Positions 11,954-24,264 of a stretch of 64,000 bases of DNA are shown here, piece by piece. The translations under genes and the position numbers were made by a program. Each line of letters begins with the position of its first letter. Within the stretch, counting starts at the first letter, position 1. The DNA comes from Sorex araneus (taxonomy: Eukaryota > Chordata > Mammalia > Eulipotyphla > Soricidae): assembly GCF_027595985.1 (NCBI RefSeq), contig NC_073303.1:324813679-324877678 (forward strand), in the 5' to 3' direction. The notes under the pieces were generated by a model that did no database searches, had not been told where the DNA came from, and saw only the letters and a program-made list of their open reading frames with translations.

Positions 11954-14900
11954 ATGACAATAATTTCTCTTAATGTTAACGGGCTAAATGCACCAATCAA
12001 GAGGCACAGAGTGGCAAAATGGATTCGGAAACTAAACCCAACTTTCTGCTGCCTACAATAAACACATCTGAATAGCCAGAACAAACACAGACTAAAAATC
12101 AAAGGATGGAAAACAATCCTGCAAGCAAACAGCCCCCTTAAAAAAAAAGCGGGGGTGGCCATACCAGTATCCGATAGCATAGATTTCAGGCTGGAAAAGA
12201 TCAGAAGGGACAGCAAAGGTCATTTTATATTCATCAAGGGATATGTACAACAGGAAGAAATCACACTCCTAAACGTATACGCACCTAATGAATGACCAGC
12301 TAAATACTTAAAAGAACTCCTAACAGAATTTAAGGAGGATATAACTAGAACCACGATAGTAATTGGAGATTTCAACACTGCTTTATCACCTCTGGATAGA
12401 TCGACAAGAACAACACTCAGCAAGGAAACGATGGCCCTGAAGGAAGAAATGGAGGAGACAGGGCTAATAGACCTATATAGGGCTATACACCCCAAAAAGA
12501 TAGAATACACATTCTTTTCCAGTGCACATGGAACGTTTTCCAAAATAGACCATGTTCTGGGCCACAAATTATACCTTAATAGAATTGGGAAGATAGAAAT
12601 TGTATCAGCTATCTTTTCAGACCATGATGCACTGAAGATGGAAGTTAATCACGCACAGACGCGGAGAACCAAATCAAACACTTGGAAATTAAACAACTCA
12701 CTATTGAACAATGAGTGGGTCATGGAGGAAATCAAGGAAGAAATCAAGAGATACCTCGAAACAAATGAGAATGAAGACACAAGCTACCAGAACCTATGGG
12801 ATGCAGCTAAAGCTGTGTTAAGGGGAAAATTTATAGCTCTGCAAGCCTTCCTCAGAAAGGAAGAAAGGGCCTATATAGATAGCTTGACTTCGCAGCTCAA
12901 GATCTTAGAAGAGGAGCAGCAAAAGGAACCCAAACCAGATCGAAGGAAAGAAATAATAAAACTTAGAGCAGAAATTAACGATATGGAAACCCGAAAAATA
13001 ATCCTTAAGATCAATGAAACAAAGAGCTGGTTCTTCGAGAAAATAAATAAGATTGATAAACCGCTAGCAAGACTCACAAAGAAAGAAAGAGAGAAAACCC
13101 TAATAAACCGAATCAGAAATGAAAAGGGGGACATCACAACAGAAACCAAGGAGATTCAAAAGATCATCAGAGACTACTTTGAAAGTCTGTATGCCACGAA
13201 ACAAGAGAACCTAAAAGAAATGGATGAATTCTTTGACTCCTACAATCTCCCAAGACCGAGCCAAGAAGATGTGAAATACCTCAATAGGCCCATAAATATC
13301 AAGGAAATCGAAACTGTAATCAAAAGTCTCCCCAAAAACAAAAGACCAGGTCCAGACAGATTCACTGGCGAATTCTTCCAAACATTTAAGGAAGACTTGT
13401 TGCCAGTTCTCCTCAAGCTTTTCCAGGAAATCGAAAAGACAGGAACCCTTCCGAACAGTTTCTCCGAGGCACATATCTCCCTAATACCAAAAGCAAACAA
13501 AGACACCACTAACAAAGAAAACTATAGACCAATATCCTTGATGAACACCGATGCGAAGATCCTCAACAAAATACTAGCAAATAGAATCCAACAACTCATC
13601 ATAGAGATCATACACCATGACCAAGTGGGATTCATCCCAGGGATGCAAGGATGGTTTAACATTCGGAAATCAATCAACATAATCCATCACATCAACAAAA
13701 GTAAAGATAAAAACCATATCATCATATCAATAGATGCAGAGAAAGCATTTGACAAGATCCAACACCCATTCATGATAAAAATTCTCACCAAAATGGGTTT
13801 TGGAGGAACTTTTCTGAAGATAGTCAAAGCCATCTACCATGAACCTATGGCAAGCATTATCATCAATGGAGAAAAACTAAGGGCTTTTCCTCTAAGATCG
13901 GGGACAAGACAAGGATGTCCACTCTCACCACTTCTCTTTAATATAGTACTGGAAGTATTAACAATAGCCATCAGGCAAGAAAAAGATATTAAGGGGATTC
14001 AGATCAGAAAGGAAGAAATCAAGCTCTCTCTATTCGCAGACGATATGATACTATACCTAGAGAAACCTAAAAGCTCTAGTAAGAAACTCTTAGAATCAAT
14101 TGACATGTACAGTAAAGTCGCAGGCTATAAAATCAATACCCCAAAATCCATGACCTTCCTATATGCAAACAATGAGACAGAGGAAAGGGACATGAAAAAA
14201 GCAATCCCGTTCACAATTGTGCCCCAGAAAATCAAATACCTTGGAATCAGCTTAACTAAAGAAGTAAAGGACCTCTACAAAGAAAACTATAAAACGCTAC
14301 TCCATGAAATAAAAGAGGACATGAGGAAATAGAAACATATCCCCTGCTCATGGATAGGGAGAATCAACATTCTCAAAATGGCAATACTCCCAAAAGCATT
14401 ATACAGATTTAACGCGTTCCCTATAGGGATACCCATGGCATTCTTCAAAGAAATGGAGCAAGCAATCCTGAAATTTACATGGAACAATAAATGTCCACGG
14501 ATAGCTAAAACAATTCTTGGGAAAAAGATGATAGGAGGCATCACCATCCCCAACCTTAAACTGTACTACAAAGCGGTAACAATTAAAACAGCATGGTACT
14601 GGAACAAAGGCAGAACTGCAGACCAATGGAACAGGGTGGAATATCCCCACACACAACCTCAAATTATGATCATCTAATCTTTGATAAAGGTGCAAGAGAT
14701 GTGAAGTGGAGCAAGGAAAGTCTCTTCAACAAATGGTGCTGGCACAACTGGACAACCACATGCAAAAAAATGGGCTTAGAACTCGACCTGACACCATGCA
14801 CAAAAGTCAGATCAAAATGGATTAAAGACCTCAACATCAGACCACAAACCATAAGGTACATTGAAGACAAGGTAGGCAAAACCTTCCACGATATTGAAGA

Positions 14901-15759
14901 TAAAGTTATCTTCAAAGATGACACGGAACTAAGCAATCTAGTAAAAACAGAGATCAACAAATGGGACTACATTAAACTAAAAAGCTTCTGCACCGCAAAA
15001 GATACAGTGACCAGAATACAAAGACTATCTACAGAATGGGAAAGGATATTTACACAATACCCATCAGATAAGGGTTTGATATCAATGGTATATAAAGCAC
15101 TGGTTGAACTCTACAAGAAGAAAACATCCAACCCCATCAAAAAATGGGGTGAAGAAATGAACAGAAACTTTACCAAGGAAGAGATACGAATGGCCAAAAG
15201 GCACATGAAAAAGTGCTCTACATCACTAATCATCAGAGAGATGCAGATGAAAACAACCATGAGATACCACCTCACACCACAGAGGCTAGCACACATCCAA
15301 AAGAACAAAAGCAACCGCTGTTGGAGAAGATGTGGGGAGAAAGGGACCCTTCTACACTGCTGGTGGGAATGCCGGCTAGTTCAGCCCTTCTGGAAAACAA
15401 TATGGACGATTCTCAAAAAACTAGAGGTTGAGCTCCTATTTGACCCAGCAATACCACTGCTGGGAATTTATCCCAGAAAACCCAAAAAGTATAGTCGAAA
15501 TGACATCCGCACTTATATGTTCATCGCAGCACTGTTTACAATAGCCAGAATCTGGAAAAAACACGAGTGCCTTAGCACAGATGACTGGTTGAAGAAACTC
15601 TGGTACATCTATACAATGGAATACTATGCAGCTGTTAGAAAGAATGAGGTCATGACGTTTGCATATAAGTGGATCAGCATGGAAAGTATCATGCTAAGTG
15701 AAATGAGTCAGAAAGAGAGAGACAGACATAGAAAGATTGCACTCATCTGTGGAATATAG
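11954..15759 (+). pseudogene. L1 ORF2 (endonuclease-reverse transcriptase), inactivated
   Basis: The frame opens with MTIISLNVNGLNAP at 11954, the conserved start of the AP-like endonuclease. It is stopped at codon 36 (TAA 12059-12061, apparently from GAA in the CLQETH motif), codon 114 (TGA 12293-12295) and codon 793 (TAG 14330-14332, apparently from TGG). A one-base loss near 14660-14670 shifts the frame; reading resumes as DHLIFDKGA and runs to the TAG at 15757-15759. Endonuclease motifs GDFN (about 12366) and SDHD (about 12620), reverse-transcriptase block [11 protein letters not shown] (about 13912) and the catalytic FADD (14033-14044) are all present. A C-terminal CX3CX7HX4C cysteine-rich motif lies at about 15318-15372. 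Total length is about 1269 codons if repaired, normal for mammalian L1. Confidence 0.92.
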
Positions 15760-16030
15760 AATAATAGACTATAAGACTAACACCCAAGAATAGTAGAAAT
15801 AAGTACCAGGAGGTTGTCTCCATGGCTTGGAGGCTGGTCTCTCATTCTGGGCAACTCAGAGAAGGGAACACCAAGTAAAATGTGGTTGGAGGTCATGTGG
15901 GGGAAAGATGATGAGGGCCGAATATAGACTAGAGACTGAACACAATGGCCACTCAACACCTTTATTGCAAACCACAACACCTAATCAGAGAGAGAGAGAA
16001 CAAAAGGGAATACCCTGCCATAGTGACAGT

Positions 16031-16072
16031 GTGGGGTGGGGGGGAGACGGGACTGGGGAGGGGGGGAGGGAT
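16031..16072 (+). promoter_or_regulatory. G-rich purine tract in L1 3'UTR, potential G-quadruplex
   Basis: Multiple G runs of three or more separated by one to seven bases. Equivalent tracts occur at 2607-2655 and 19999-20045 in other copies, so it is an element feature. G-rich polypurine tracts are known in mammalian L1 3'UTRs. Confidence 0.7.
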
Positions 16073-16231
16073 GTTGGGTTTACTGGTGGTGGAGAATGGG
16101 CACTGGTGAAGGGATGGGTTATCGAACTTTGTAAGGGAGAAACATGAGCACAAAAATGTATAAATCTGTAACTGTACCCTCACGTTGACTCACTAATTAA
16201 AAATAAACTATTAATTTTAAAAAATAAAAGC

Positions 16232-18121
16232 CAGGGAACTGATTTTGGATCCTGCAGCAGGAAGAAATTAGAAAGGTGAATGTTTTCTGTAATCTTCTGA
16301 TTGATATTTGTTTCACCCTCCCCCCACCCAGGTTGATCAAAAAAAAAAATGAAGAAAAAGAAACGGCAACCTTCAACACATATGGTCATTTTTAACATAA
16401 AATTACATGGAGTGGTTGAAACCAAACACAGACTCCAGTCTCCAGAACAAGGGTTAAGACACCCCTTGCTCTTTTTCACCTGTTTTTTTTTTTTTTTAAA
16501 GAAAATGGTATCAAGTATGCAAAACCTGCCAAAGCCTTCTGCTGCCTCTTGATGAGCAGACCTTCAGTGCAGGACTATGTGCCACATGTTTTGCGTTTAC
16601 TAGTCCCACAAGTGTGTTTTGTTGCCATCTGTAAGGCTGGAGGAGCTTTGAGCACCGTCACCTATATTCCATCACTCAGACCACCTGCCATAGTTTGCTG
16701 GTGTTGGGGCTTTGAGGTTCCCGTGAAAGGCTGTTCTCAGTTCTATCCTTGGGTGGCCTCATTCCAGTATGTGTCTTGGAGATTAGAGCTAACAAGTCCA
16801 TACACTTAGATTATTTTGAGATAAACAACAATGCACTGTTTTTTCTTTTGTTTGTTTGTTTGATTTTTGTTTTTTTGCCATGCCTGGGAGTGCTCATTGA
16901 ACTACATGGGATGCTGGGAATCAAACCTAGGTCAACCATGTACAAGGCAAATTGCTCTTTGCTCCAGCCCTGCAACACAGTCCTTTAAGGTCTTTTGGAT
17001 ATGAAACTTCCCTTTAACATTCTGTGGACAAGGTCAACATTGCTCAGGAGTGAGAATGATTTCCAATATCAATAGTGATGGTCTCCCCGAACCATTCACT
17101 TATTCCTTCCTTCAAACTTTCTCCTCAGACCTCAAAATACTCTACCCAGGATCATTTTATTCTCTCTGCACAAGAGAAATGGGGCAAAGGGGAGGTGTTT
17201 GCATTCATCTACTAAGAAGTGATGTGAAATTCGGTGATTTTGTCTGAATTCCTCAGCAACAGTAGAAGAACAGCAGTATTTTAAAACTCAGAAGCTGGAC
17301 TTTTCCTAATTCCTTGCTCCCAGTCTCTGTCCCACATTCTGCCCGCCCCAGAGGCTGTGCTGCCTGGCCTTGTGGCCTTGGTGGTGAGTCTGCTGCACAT
17401 GCTTTAGTAGTCGCCTTCCAAAATAACATAGGGGAGCCCAAAACTACAATCATGCCCATCTTCACAGAGTTAATTGAAGTTATGCTTCCAGCTTGCCCAG
17501 ATGGAGAGGTGTTTGGGAAATATTCCAACGGGACAATTGTGAGTCAGGCTGGCTTTAGAGTTTGTATCTCAGATTGCTACAGACTTTTTAGCCTATTTCT
17601 TTATAAATGTGGCTAATCCTTTCGCCTGCACAGAGAGGCAGTGGGCAGTGAGGATTCAATGAGTTCATAGAAGCAGACAGTGCCCTCAAATAACCAAAGG
17701 CACTGAGTTTGAGCCACCATGAGTCACCTCTCCCAGCCACAGCGAGTGTGGTTGGTCCGGACACCATCTGACACTGTTGCATGGGGTGCCAGAAACCTCC
17801 CTGGTCTGCTCTTTACAGGACTTTGGGGTACATAACAAGATATCCAGCTGGGAGTGGAACTGGGTGGCAGTGATAGTGTTCTCACCGGAAGGGCTGTCAA
17901 CTGCCTCCTGGAGTGCAGGAAGCCTGCAGAGACTTTATGTTTGTGGCAACAGAGACTTTCCACAGCCCCTTTTCTCCCTGGGTGGGGGATGGGTGCTCTG
18001 TCTCCCAGGTTGCTCTTACAGACCTTTAGAGCCTCCCAACCCCGGGACCATTCAACCTAACACATTTCCAGGTATTGCTCTATTGAGACTTTGCAGAAGG
18101 CATGAAATGATAGCTGACTTT
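16232..18121. other. Unassigned unique sequence
   Basis: Apart from one SINE at 16.85 kb nothing is recognised; frames up to 149 residues show no domain. Confidence 0.4.
16850..16972 (-). mobile_element. Short-type SINE (diverged)
   Basis: Antisense: TTGTTTTTTTGCCATGCCTG, GGGATGCTGGGAATCAAACC and TTTGCTCCAGCCC. Confidence 0.78.
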
Positions 18122-18134
18122 AAAAGGGAGGTCA

Positions 18135-18920
18135 CACCATCTGTACCCCTATGTTCATTGCAGCACTGTTCACCACAGCCGGAATCTGGAAACAACCTGA
18201 ATGCCCAAGAACAGACGAATGGGTAAAGAAACTATGGTGCGTCTACACAATGGAATACTATTCAGCTGTTAGAAAAGATGAAGTCATAGCATATGCTTAT
18301 AAATGGATGGACATAGAGAGTATCATACTGAGTGAAATGAGTCAGAAGGAGAGGGACAGATATTGAATGACTGCATTCATTTGTGGCATATAAAAACATA
18401 TAGTCGAAGACTAATATCCAAGGCCAGGGACAAAAAGAGCTAGGAGGACTGGTCAGTGGTTGGAATCAACCACAGGCGTTTGTGGGGCTGAGGGTAGGTA
18501 AGATAGAGAAGGGACCAGTATGACAATAATAGCTGGAAATGATCAAGCTGACAATAACTATGTGTTAAAAGTAGGTAAAGGGATATACACGACAACCTTC
18601 CAATATCTGTATTGCAATGTATTGTAAACCACAATGCCCAAAAGGAGAGAGGGAGAGGGAGAGAGGGAGAGAGAGAAAGAGAGAGGAAAAGAGGAAGAGA
18701 CAGCCCTTCTGGTGAGAGAGAGAGAGAGAGAGTGTGTGTGTGCCTGCCATACAGGCAGACTGGTGAGGGGTGATGGGAGGGAACTAGGGGACACTAGTGT
18801 TGGGAAATGTCCACTGGTGGAGGGGTGGGCATTGGAAGAATGTATGACTGAAGCCTAATCATGAACAGTTTTCTAAGGGTTTATCTCACAGCGATTCAAT
18901 AAAATCTTGGGGAAAAAAAT
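18135..18920 (+). mobile_element. L1 3' fragment with expanded purine-rich 3'UTR
   Basis: Positions 18150-18366 encode the ORF2 C-terminus (MFIAALFTTAGIWKQPEC, VYTMEYYSAVRKDEV), ending in a premature stop relative to the full-length copy. The 3'UTR contains an AG/AGGG purine tract (18644-18740) in place of the G-rich tract and ends in an A-rich tail. Imperfect flanking repeats (AAAAGGGAGGT at 18122-18132, AAAAGAGGAGGT at 18921-18932) are a plausible TSD. Confidence 0.82.
18640..18740. repeat. AG-rich purine tract in L1 3'UTR
   Basis: GAGAGGGA units followed by (AG)n and (GT)n within the L1 3' fragment. Confidence 0.9.
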
Positions 18921-19253
18921 AAAAGAGGAGGTTATTCTGTATTTTCTAGATGGGTCCAAGCTGATCATTTTGGCCCCTGAAAGCAGAAAACAATTCCCTG
19001 CTGGGGTCAGCAGGATTTGGTAAGCGGTCTGCAGGAGAAAGAGATCCAATGGGGAATCAGAGAGCTTCCCAGCCGAAGAAAGACCAAAGCAGCAGTGCTG
19101 ACTTGGAAGGACTTCGTAGTCCAGGCGGAAGGGAACCACAACAGCCCACAGCTCTGAAAACACAATCTTTCCCCACGCTTCCAGAAAGGGATGTGGCCCT
19201 GTGGACAGCACCTGATGTTGGCCACGAGAGACTCTACTTAGAAAGTGAACTCA

Positions 19254-20210
19254 TTTTGTTGTTGTTGTTCTTTTGTTCTTTTAGCAAAAGCAACTGGTGT
19301 TGGCGTGGATGTGGAGAGAAAGGGACTCTCCTTCACTGCTGGTGGGAATGCCGGATGATTTAGCCGTTTTGGAAAACAATATGGACAATTCTCAAAAGAT
19401 TAGAAATTGAGCTCCCATTTGACCTGGTAATACCACTTCTGGGAATATATCACAGAGATGCACAAACATATAGTAGAAATGACATCTGCACTTGTGTGTT
19501 CATTGCAGCACTGTTTACAATAGCCAGAATCTGGAAAAAACTTGAGTGCCCGAGAATAGATGACTGACTAAAGAAACTCTGGTACAGCTACACAATGGAA
19601 TACTATGCAGCTGTTAGAAAATATGAAGTCATGAAATTTGCATATAGATGGATCAATATGGAAAGTATCATGTTAAGTGAAATGAATCAGAAAGACAGGG
19701 ACCGACATAGAAAAATTGCACTCATTTGTGGAATATAAAGTAACAGAATGGGAGACTAACACCCAAGATTATTAAAGATAAGTACTGGGAGGATTACTCC
19801 ACAATTTAGAAGCTGGCCTCACATACCGGGGGAAAAGGCAGTTCAGTTAGAGAAGGGATCACCAAGTAAATGGTGCTAGGAGGGTCCGTTCGGGATGGGA
19901 GACACACCCTGAAAACAGACTATAGACTGAACATGATGGCCACTTAATACCTCTATTGCAAACCACAACACCCAAAAGGGAATGCTCTGCCACAGAGGTG
20001 GGGTGGGGGGAGGGGGAACGGGGTGGGGATGGTGGGAGGGACGCTGGGACCATTGGTGGTGGAAAATGGGCACTGGTGGAGGGATGGATACTTGGACATT
20101 ATATGACTGAAATGCAAGCACAGAAGTTTGTAAGTCTGTAACTGTACCTCACAGTGATTCACTAATAAAAAAAAATTTTTTTTTAAATAGTGCTGCAAAA
20201 AAAAAAAAAA
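19254..20210 (+). mobile_element. L1 3' fragment with short 5' inversion and second poly(A)
   Basis: The fragment starts at the ORF2 cysteine-rich motif ([14 protein letters not shown], 19310-19350), continues through the C-terminus with two in-frame stops, and the 3'UTR with its G-rich tract (19999-20045). An exact 12-nt TSD AAAGTGAACTCA lies at 19242-19253 and 20211-20222. About 30 nt between the TSD and the sense L1 (19254-19284) contain TTTTGTTCTTTT, the complement of the adjoining L1 sequence, suggesting a tiny 5' inversion. After the first A/T-rich tail (20162-20185) comes TAGTGCTGC and then a pure A run. Confidence 0.88.
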
Positions 20211-20527
20211 AAAGTGAACTCAGCCCTGCCATGCCCGAACTTTAGACCAACCAGAAAAGGTGAATCATAAATGGTTACTGCTAGAGCTGGTACATTGGTT
20301 ATCGTTGATGGCAAAAGCAATAGTTTGGGGCGGGCCAGGGGTCACTGAGCCAGCAAACGTCCTGTTGCTCCCACCCATATCTGTGTACCTCAGAAATGCT
20401 CCACTCAGGCAAATGCTCATTAGACCTGAGATTTGATGGCAAGCCTGTGCTGGGACTCTTCAGGCTTTGCCATCACTGACCTACAACACCATCTTCATTC
20501 TAAAACGGATAAAACTCTTTTTACTGG

Positions 20528-20690
20528 GAGGAAAGGCATGTGGTACAGGGTTAAGGCACAGACAGCCTCGGTTCGATCCTCGGCACCACATATGGTTTCC
20601 CGACTACAGTTAGAAGCTAATCCTGCACACAGAGCTAGGAGAAAGGCACAGTCGTGTGTGGCCCCCAATAAAACAATCCTGCATTTAAAC
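20528..20690 (+). mobile_element. Short-type SINE (diverged)
   Basis: Sense: GGTTCGATCCTCGGCACCAC (B-box region), ATATGGTTTCCCG and CCCCCAATAAAACA tail. Confidence 0.65.
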
Positions 20691-22769
20691 TTTCATTTGT
20701 TCTGCAACGTGCTGGCAGGGACGTGCCTTCTAAGGTGTGCTAAGTGCTCGCAGTCACACCAAGACAAGGAGGATACCTGGTTCTCCCCAGTCATTCTGGC
20801 GATCTGGCTCCACCTGGTGGAGCTCTGTGGGACTGCAGCTGCATTTCACTCAAGAGGCTTCTGTAAAATAAAGAAGGGATAAAACAAGAAGTCTAAGACT
20901 TATTTGGCCTTTGAAAAACCTGAGATTTCCGTGTCTGGGTAAAAATGTCACAGTCCTTTGATCAGCATCTGAACTGGTCACCAAGCCTGTCTTTTGGAAC
21001 GATGTCCCATGGCACCCTCCCAACTCTCTCACCATTCATTTGCTCTTTGGTAAGCAGGTGGCATCATCTTTGTGGCCTGGCTCAAACCTGCAGTGGCTGC
21101 CTAGCAATCGCTATGGCCTCTTCTACTCTCTTAAGTTGTGGCCACTGTGTGGCCAACTGTGTGTGTCAAAAACGTATTTGAGAGAGATTTGACATATTGG
21201 TGACATATTTGACTCTGCTTGATCCCTCAACCTAAAGTTGGGTAGAGTCCAGCAACAAATATCTTTCTGCTACAATCACTTTCTCACCAGATTATGTAAA
21301 CGCAAGTCCTCTGTGTTCGATACTCTTAAGCGATATGATATTTGCTGGGGGGCAGGAGTTCAGGCTTAGTCCCTGGTTTGTAACCCTGCGGTGTCTCTGT
21401 TGCATTAGTCTAAAGAAGTCCAGCATGCAGGCAGAATTTCTTCTTAGCAGTTCAGTGGGACTGGTTAAGCCCCAACTCCTCGGAGTCATCAGGGCGGACC
21501 TTGGAAGGCACCGAGAGTCCTTGGCTGCAGATCTGAGATTTCTACAAGGAAGCAACCAGACACAGAAGCCGCACTGTAATTGGAAAGTTTAATAAAAGAA
21601 TTTATGAATAATACGAAGTTCATAAATAAGAAGTTAAGTAATTGGGAGACTGGCTTATAAAAAACATAGAAAACTCGAAAGAACCGAGAAGGACAGTCCT
21701 GCCCTAGAGGCAGGCTGGGGGCAGGGTTTGCGGAAGGTCACTGGGGACACTGGAGGAGGGACCGGTGTTGGAACATTGGTGACTGAAACCCAATCACGAA
21801 CAGCTTTGTAACTGTGCACTCACGGTGATTCAATCAAAAAACAATTTTTAAAAACTTTCAAAGAAAATTCTAAAGAACACAGGAATCTCAGACACAAAAA
21901 GCTTTTCTACCTCAGGCGTGAGCTAGAACACCCAGAAACGGATCTCTCCACTCAGGAGAGGTCCGAGTTGCAGACCCTGTAACCTGCATGGCCCACATGT
22001 GGGCGGAGCCAGCGGAACTCCACTCTACTCGGTGAGAGTCTGTCCCTAAAGAGGGGCTGCATCTCAGAGCTGACTGAAAAGCTGCCCTCCAACATGTGGG
22101 GGGAGGTGGAATGGGGGCTCTGGGGGCCCCAGGAATCCTGCCTGAATGTCTCTGCTGCCCCAGGTAGTCCCAAGCACCATTGGCAGGAAGGTGGATGTAA
22201 CTGGGGGGGGGGGGGGATGAGGCGGGGGGAGGGTGCTAGTCAGTAAATTGCATGAGTGACTTAGTTATTAGACAGGCTTTGGGTATAAGATTTTGCCCAG
22301 CTGTGGGCTCATGTAAATGAATCCTGTGGGGGTGATGTGGGGGTGAGGGGGCTTTAGCTTGACCCTGTGGCCCCTGCCAGTTTCCCCCACTGTGGACTCT
22401 TGGTTTCTAAGTAGGAACTCTAGGCTCCCAGGACTCCTGCAGGACCAAGGGCGGCTCAGAGGCCTCTCCCAGAAGGTGCTGCAGCCTCGGTCAGTTCCAG
22501 GCAACAGATACCGGAAAGGGTCAAGGGGCCTATTAGTGTATGAGTCACTGGAAAACAAGAACCAGAGTTGCTCATCTCCAGTACTGAAAACATCTAGCAT
22601 GGCTTTTGTAGATGGCAGATGCTTAATAAATGCCAGTAAAGGAAAAAAATTAAGAACTGGGCAAGAGGAAGGGGTGACTGAGGCCCCAAATCTCTGCCTG
22701 CCTGGCCCAAGGGAAGGAGAGACGGGCTGTTTGGTCAACCAGGAGGGCCAAGAGTCAGTAGCTAGAGTC
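20691..22769. other. Unassigned sequence, partly GC-rich
   Basis: Contains the short L1 fragment at 21.64 kb and a G-run at 22202-22216. The 176-residue frame at 22359-22889 overlaps MIR sequence and has no domain. Confidence 0.4.
21640..21865 (+). mobile_element. Short L1 3'UTR fragment
   Basis: The stretch has GTGACTGAAACCCAATCACG and TGTGCACTCACGGTGATTCA followed by an A-rich tail, matching the end of the lineage-specific L1 3'UTR, with a reduced G-rich block at 21700-21760. Confidence 0.7.
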
Positions 22770-23235
22770 AGTGTAGGTCACAGGTCTGGTGATCATCATT
22801 TTAGACACTTCTGGTGGAGACCTGGCTTAGCTCTGTTTATCTTGGGCAAGTTACTCAGCCTCTCTGAACTACAGTTTTCCATTGTGTAGAATCAAGAGGA
22901 GTAACTGTACCGTTGACTCCTCTAATGACCTCAACCTCCTGAATCTCGACTTTGGCTTGTAGCCACCTGCCATCTGTGTGACCTTGGCATGTCAGTGTTT
23001 CTCTGCCTCAATGTCCTTATTTATCAAGTTAGGATAATTGGAATTCCTAGACATGCTTTATAAGACCATTGTAACCAGGATGAGTCAGACACTCAGACAC
23101 ATGGCACAGTGTGACCCTCACTTGGTGTCATCATCAGCTCTAGTCTCTGGGATAGAGCTTCAAGCTAGACTTTCCTGCATCCAGGTCCTTACACAATGCC
23201 TGGAATATGGGAGATGCTCAAGGATCAGCAGTTAA
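22770..23235 (+). mobile_element. Two MIR relics
   Basis: CTTGGGCAAGTTACTCAGCC (22843 region) and CATCTGTGTGACCTTGGCATG (22971 region) are MIR core motifs, and 23190-23230 (ACAATGCCTGGAATATGGGA) resembles a MIR tail. Ancient and inert. Confidence 0.7.
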
Positions 23236-23330
23236 GGGCATCTTCTTAGCCCATGCATTCCCCAGTCAGGCCCAGTCCATCTTCACAGTGAGTAAAAGGA
23301 GCCCTGGGCTCCAGCATCTCCAGTTTGCTT

Positions 23331-23466
23331 CTTCCTTCCTTCCTTCCTTCCTTCCTTCCTTTTTCCTTTTCCTTCCTTCCTTCCTTCCTTCCTTCCTTCC
23401 TTCCTTCCTTCCTTCCTTCCTTCCTTCCTTCCTTCCTTCCTTCCTTCCTTCCTTCCTTCCTTCCTT
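23331..23466. repeat. (TTCC)n microsatellite
   Basis: About 136 nt of TTCC repeats with one TTTTTCCTTTT interruption near 23360-23370. Confidence 0.98.
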
Positions 23467-23467
23467 G

Positions 23468-23625
23468 TTCAGAGGCCACACCAACAATGCTCAGAGAGTA
23501 CTCTTGGCTTGATACTTAGGAGTCATTCCTAGTGATGTTCAATGCTCAGGAGACCATGCAAGGTGGGGGGGTTGAACCTGTACACTCCAGGCTACAGTGC
23601 TCTCTCTCCTGCCCACAAGTATCTT
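23468..23625 (-). mobile_element. Short-type SINE next to TTCC microsatellite
   Basis: Antisense: GAGGCCACACCAACAATGC, CTCAGGAGACCATGCAAGG and CTCTCTCTCCTGCCC. The TTCC tract ends exactly where the SINE A-tail complement should be, so it grew from the tail. Confidence 0.72.
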
Positions 23626-23749
23626 GAATCTGCGTCTCATGGGCTGTAGGCACAATAGAATACTGAAAAAAAGTATATTTTGCCTTGAGTGTTTCTCCTT
23701 CTTCTGGTTTAATACCCACAGTGTTAATTTAATGAACAGCCCAATGACA

Positions 23750-23865
23750 CAATGTGATGGTTTTTACTATATTTTACAGAGGAGGAAATGGATGTGCAGG
23801 GAGATAAAGTCATGGTTATATCACTCCATGGAAGAGTTAGAATCCACATCCAAACTCTGACATCC
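23750..23865 (-). mobile_element. MIR relic
   Basis: TATTTTACAGAGGAGGAAAT and GAGTTAGAATCCACATCCAA are the MIR core complement. Confidence 0.65.
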
Positions 23866-24264
23866 ATTCCATTCCAAACTAGCAGAGACAGTCTTCTTGT
23901 TTCCATAGCTTTGTTACTATTGTCTTAAAATTAGATTAGCAGTTTATTTATTTTATTTTATACCACAATCAACTGCCTCCACTGGATGAAAAAGGAGACC
24001 TTGACATTTTTGTCAATGTTCAGAAGAATGTTTGGTGTTCAATACATGCCAAGCATTCTGACAGCCCTCTGGGTACTTAAGAGTCAGGCCAACATGCCCC
24101 TAACGTTAAGAACACCCCACAGGACACACATATGTGTGTGCTGAAGAACAAATGCCAGGGATGCACTGGAAACTTGAGGCAAAGGCGAATAAGTCTGCCT
24201 AGACGCAAGTGCACTGAGTGAAGAGAAGAGGGGAGTCAGCCCAGGGGACTTTAGGAGGCTTATT

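Larger units (their letters stand above)
10714..16230 (+). mobile_element. Near full-length L1 retrotransposon, ORF1 intact, ORF2 disrupted
   Basis: The element has an A-rich leader of at least 220 nt, ORF1 (10942-11895), a short spacer, ORF2 (11954-15759), a 3'UTR with a long G-rich purine tract (16031-16072) and an A-rich tail ending near 16230. It is the same lineage as the 3' fragments elsewhere in the window. The 3' boundary is clear; the 5' boundary is uncertain. A weak 9-nt direct repeat (AATAAAAGC at 10714-10722 and 16223-16231) could be a TSD but is A-rich and could be chance. The three ORF2 stops and one frameshift make it non-autonomous as it stands. Confidence 0.93.

Noticed and set aside
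14338-14700. Separate gene in the frame after the ORF2 stop
   Set aside because: Continuous with L1 ORF2 once the TAG and the one-base loss are recognised as lesions.
23207-23519. PSFL- and KEGR-repeat proteins
   Set aside because: Translations of the TTCC microsatellite in different frames.
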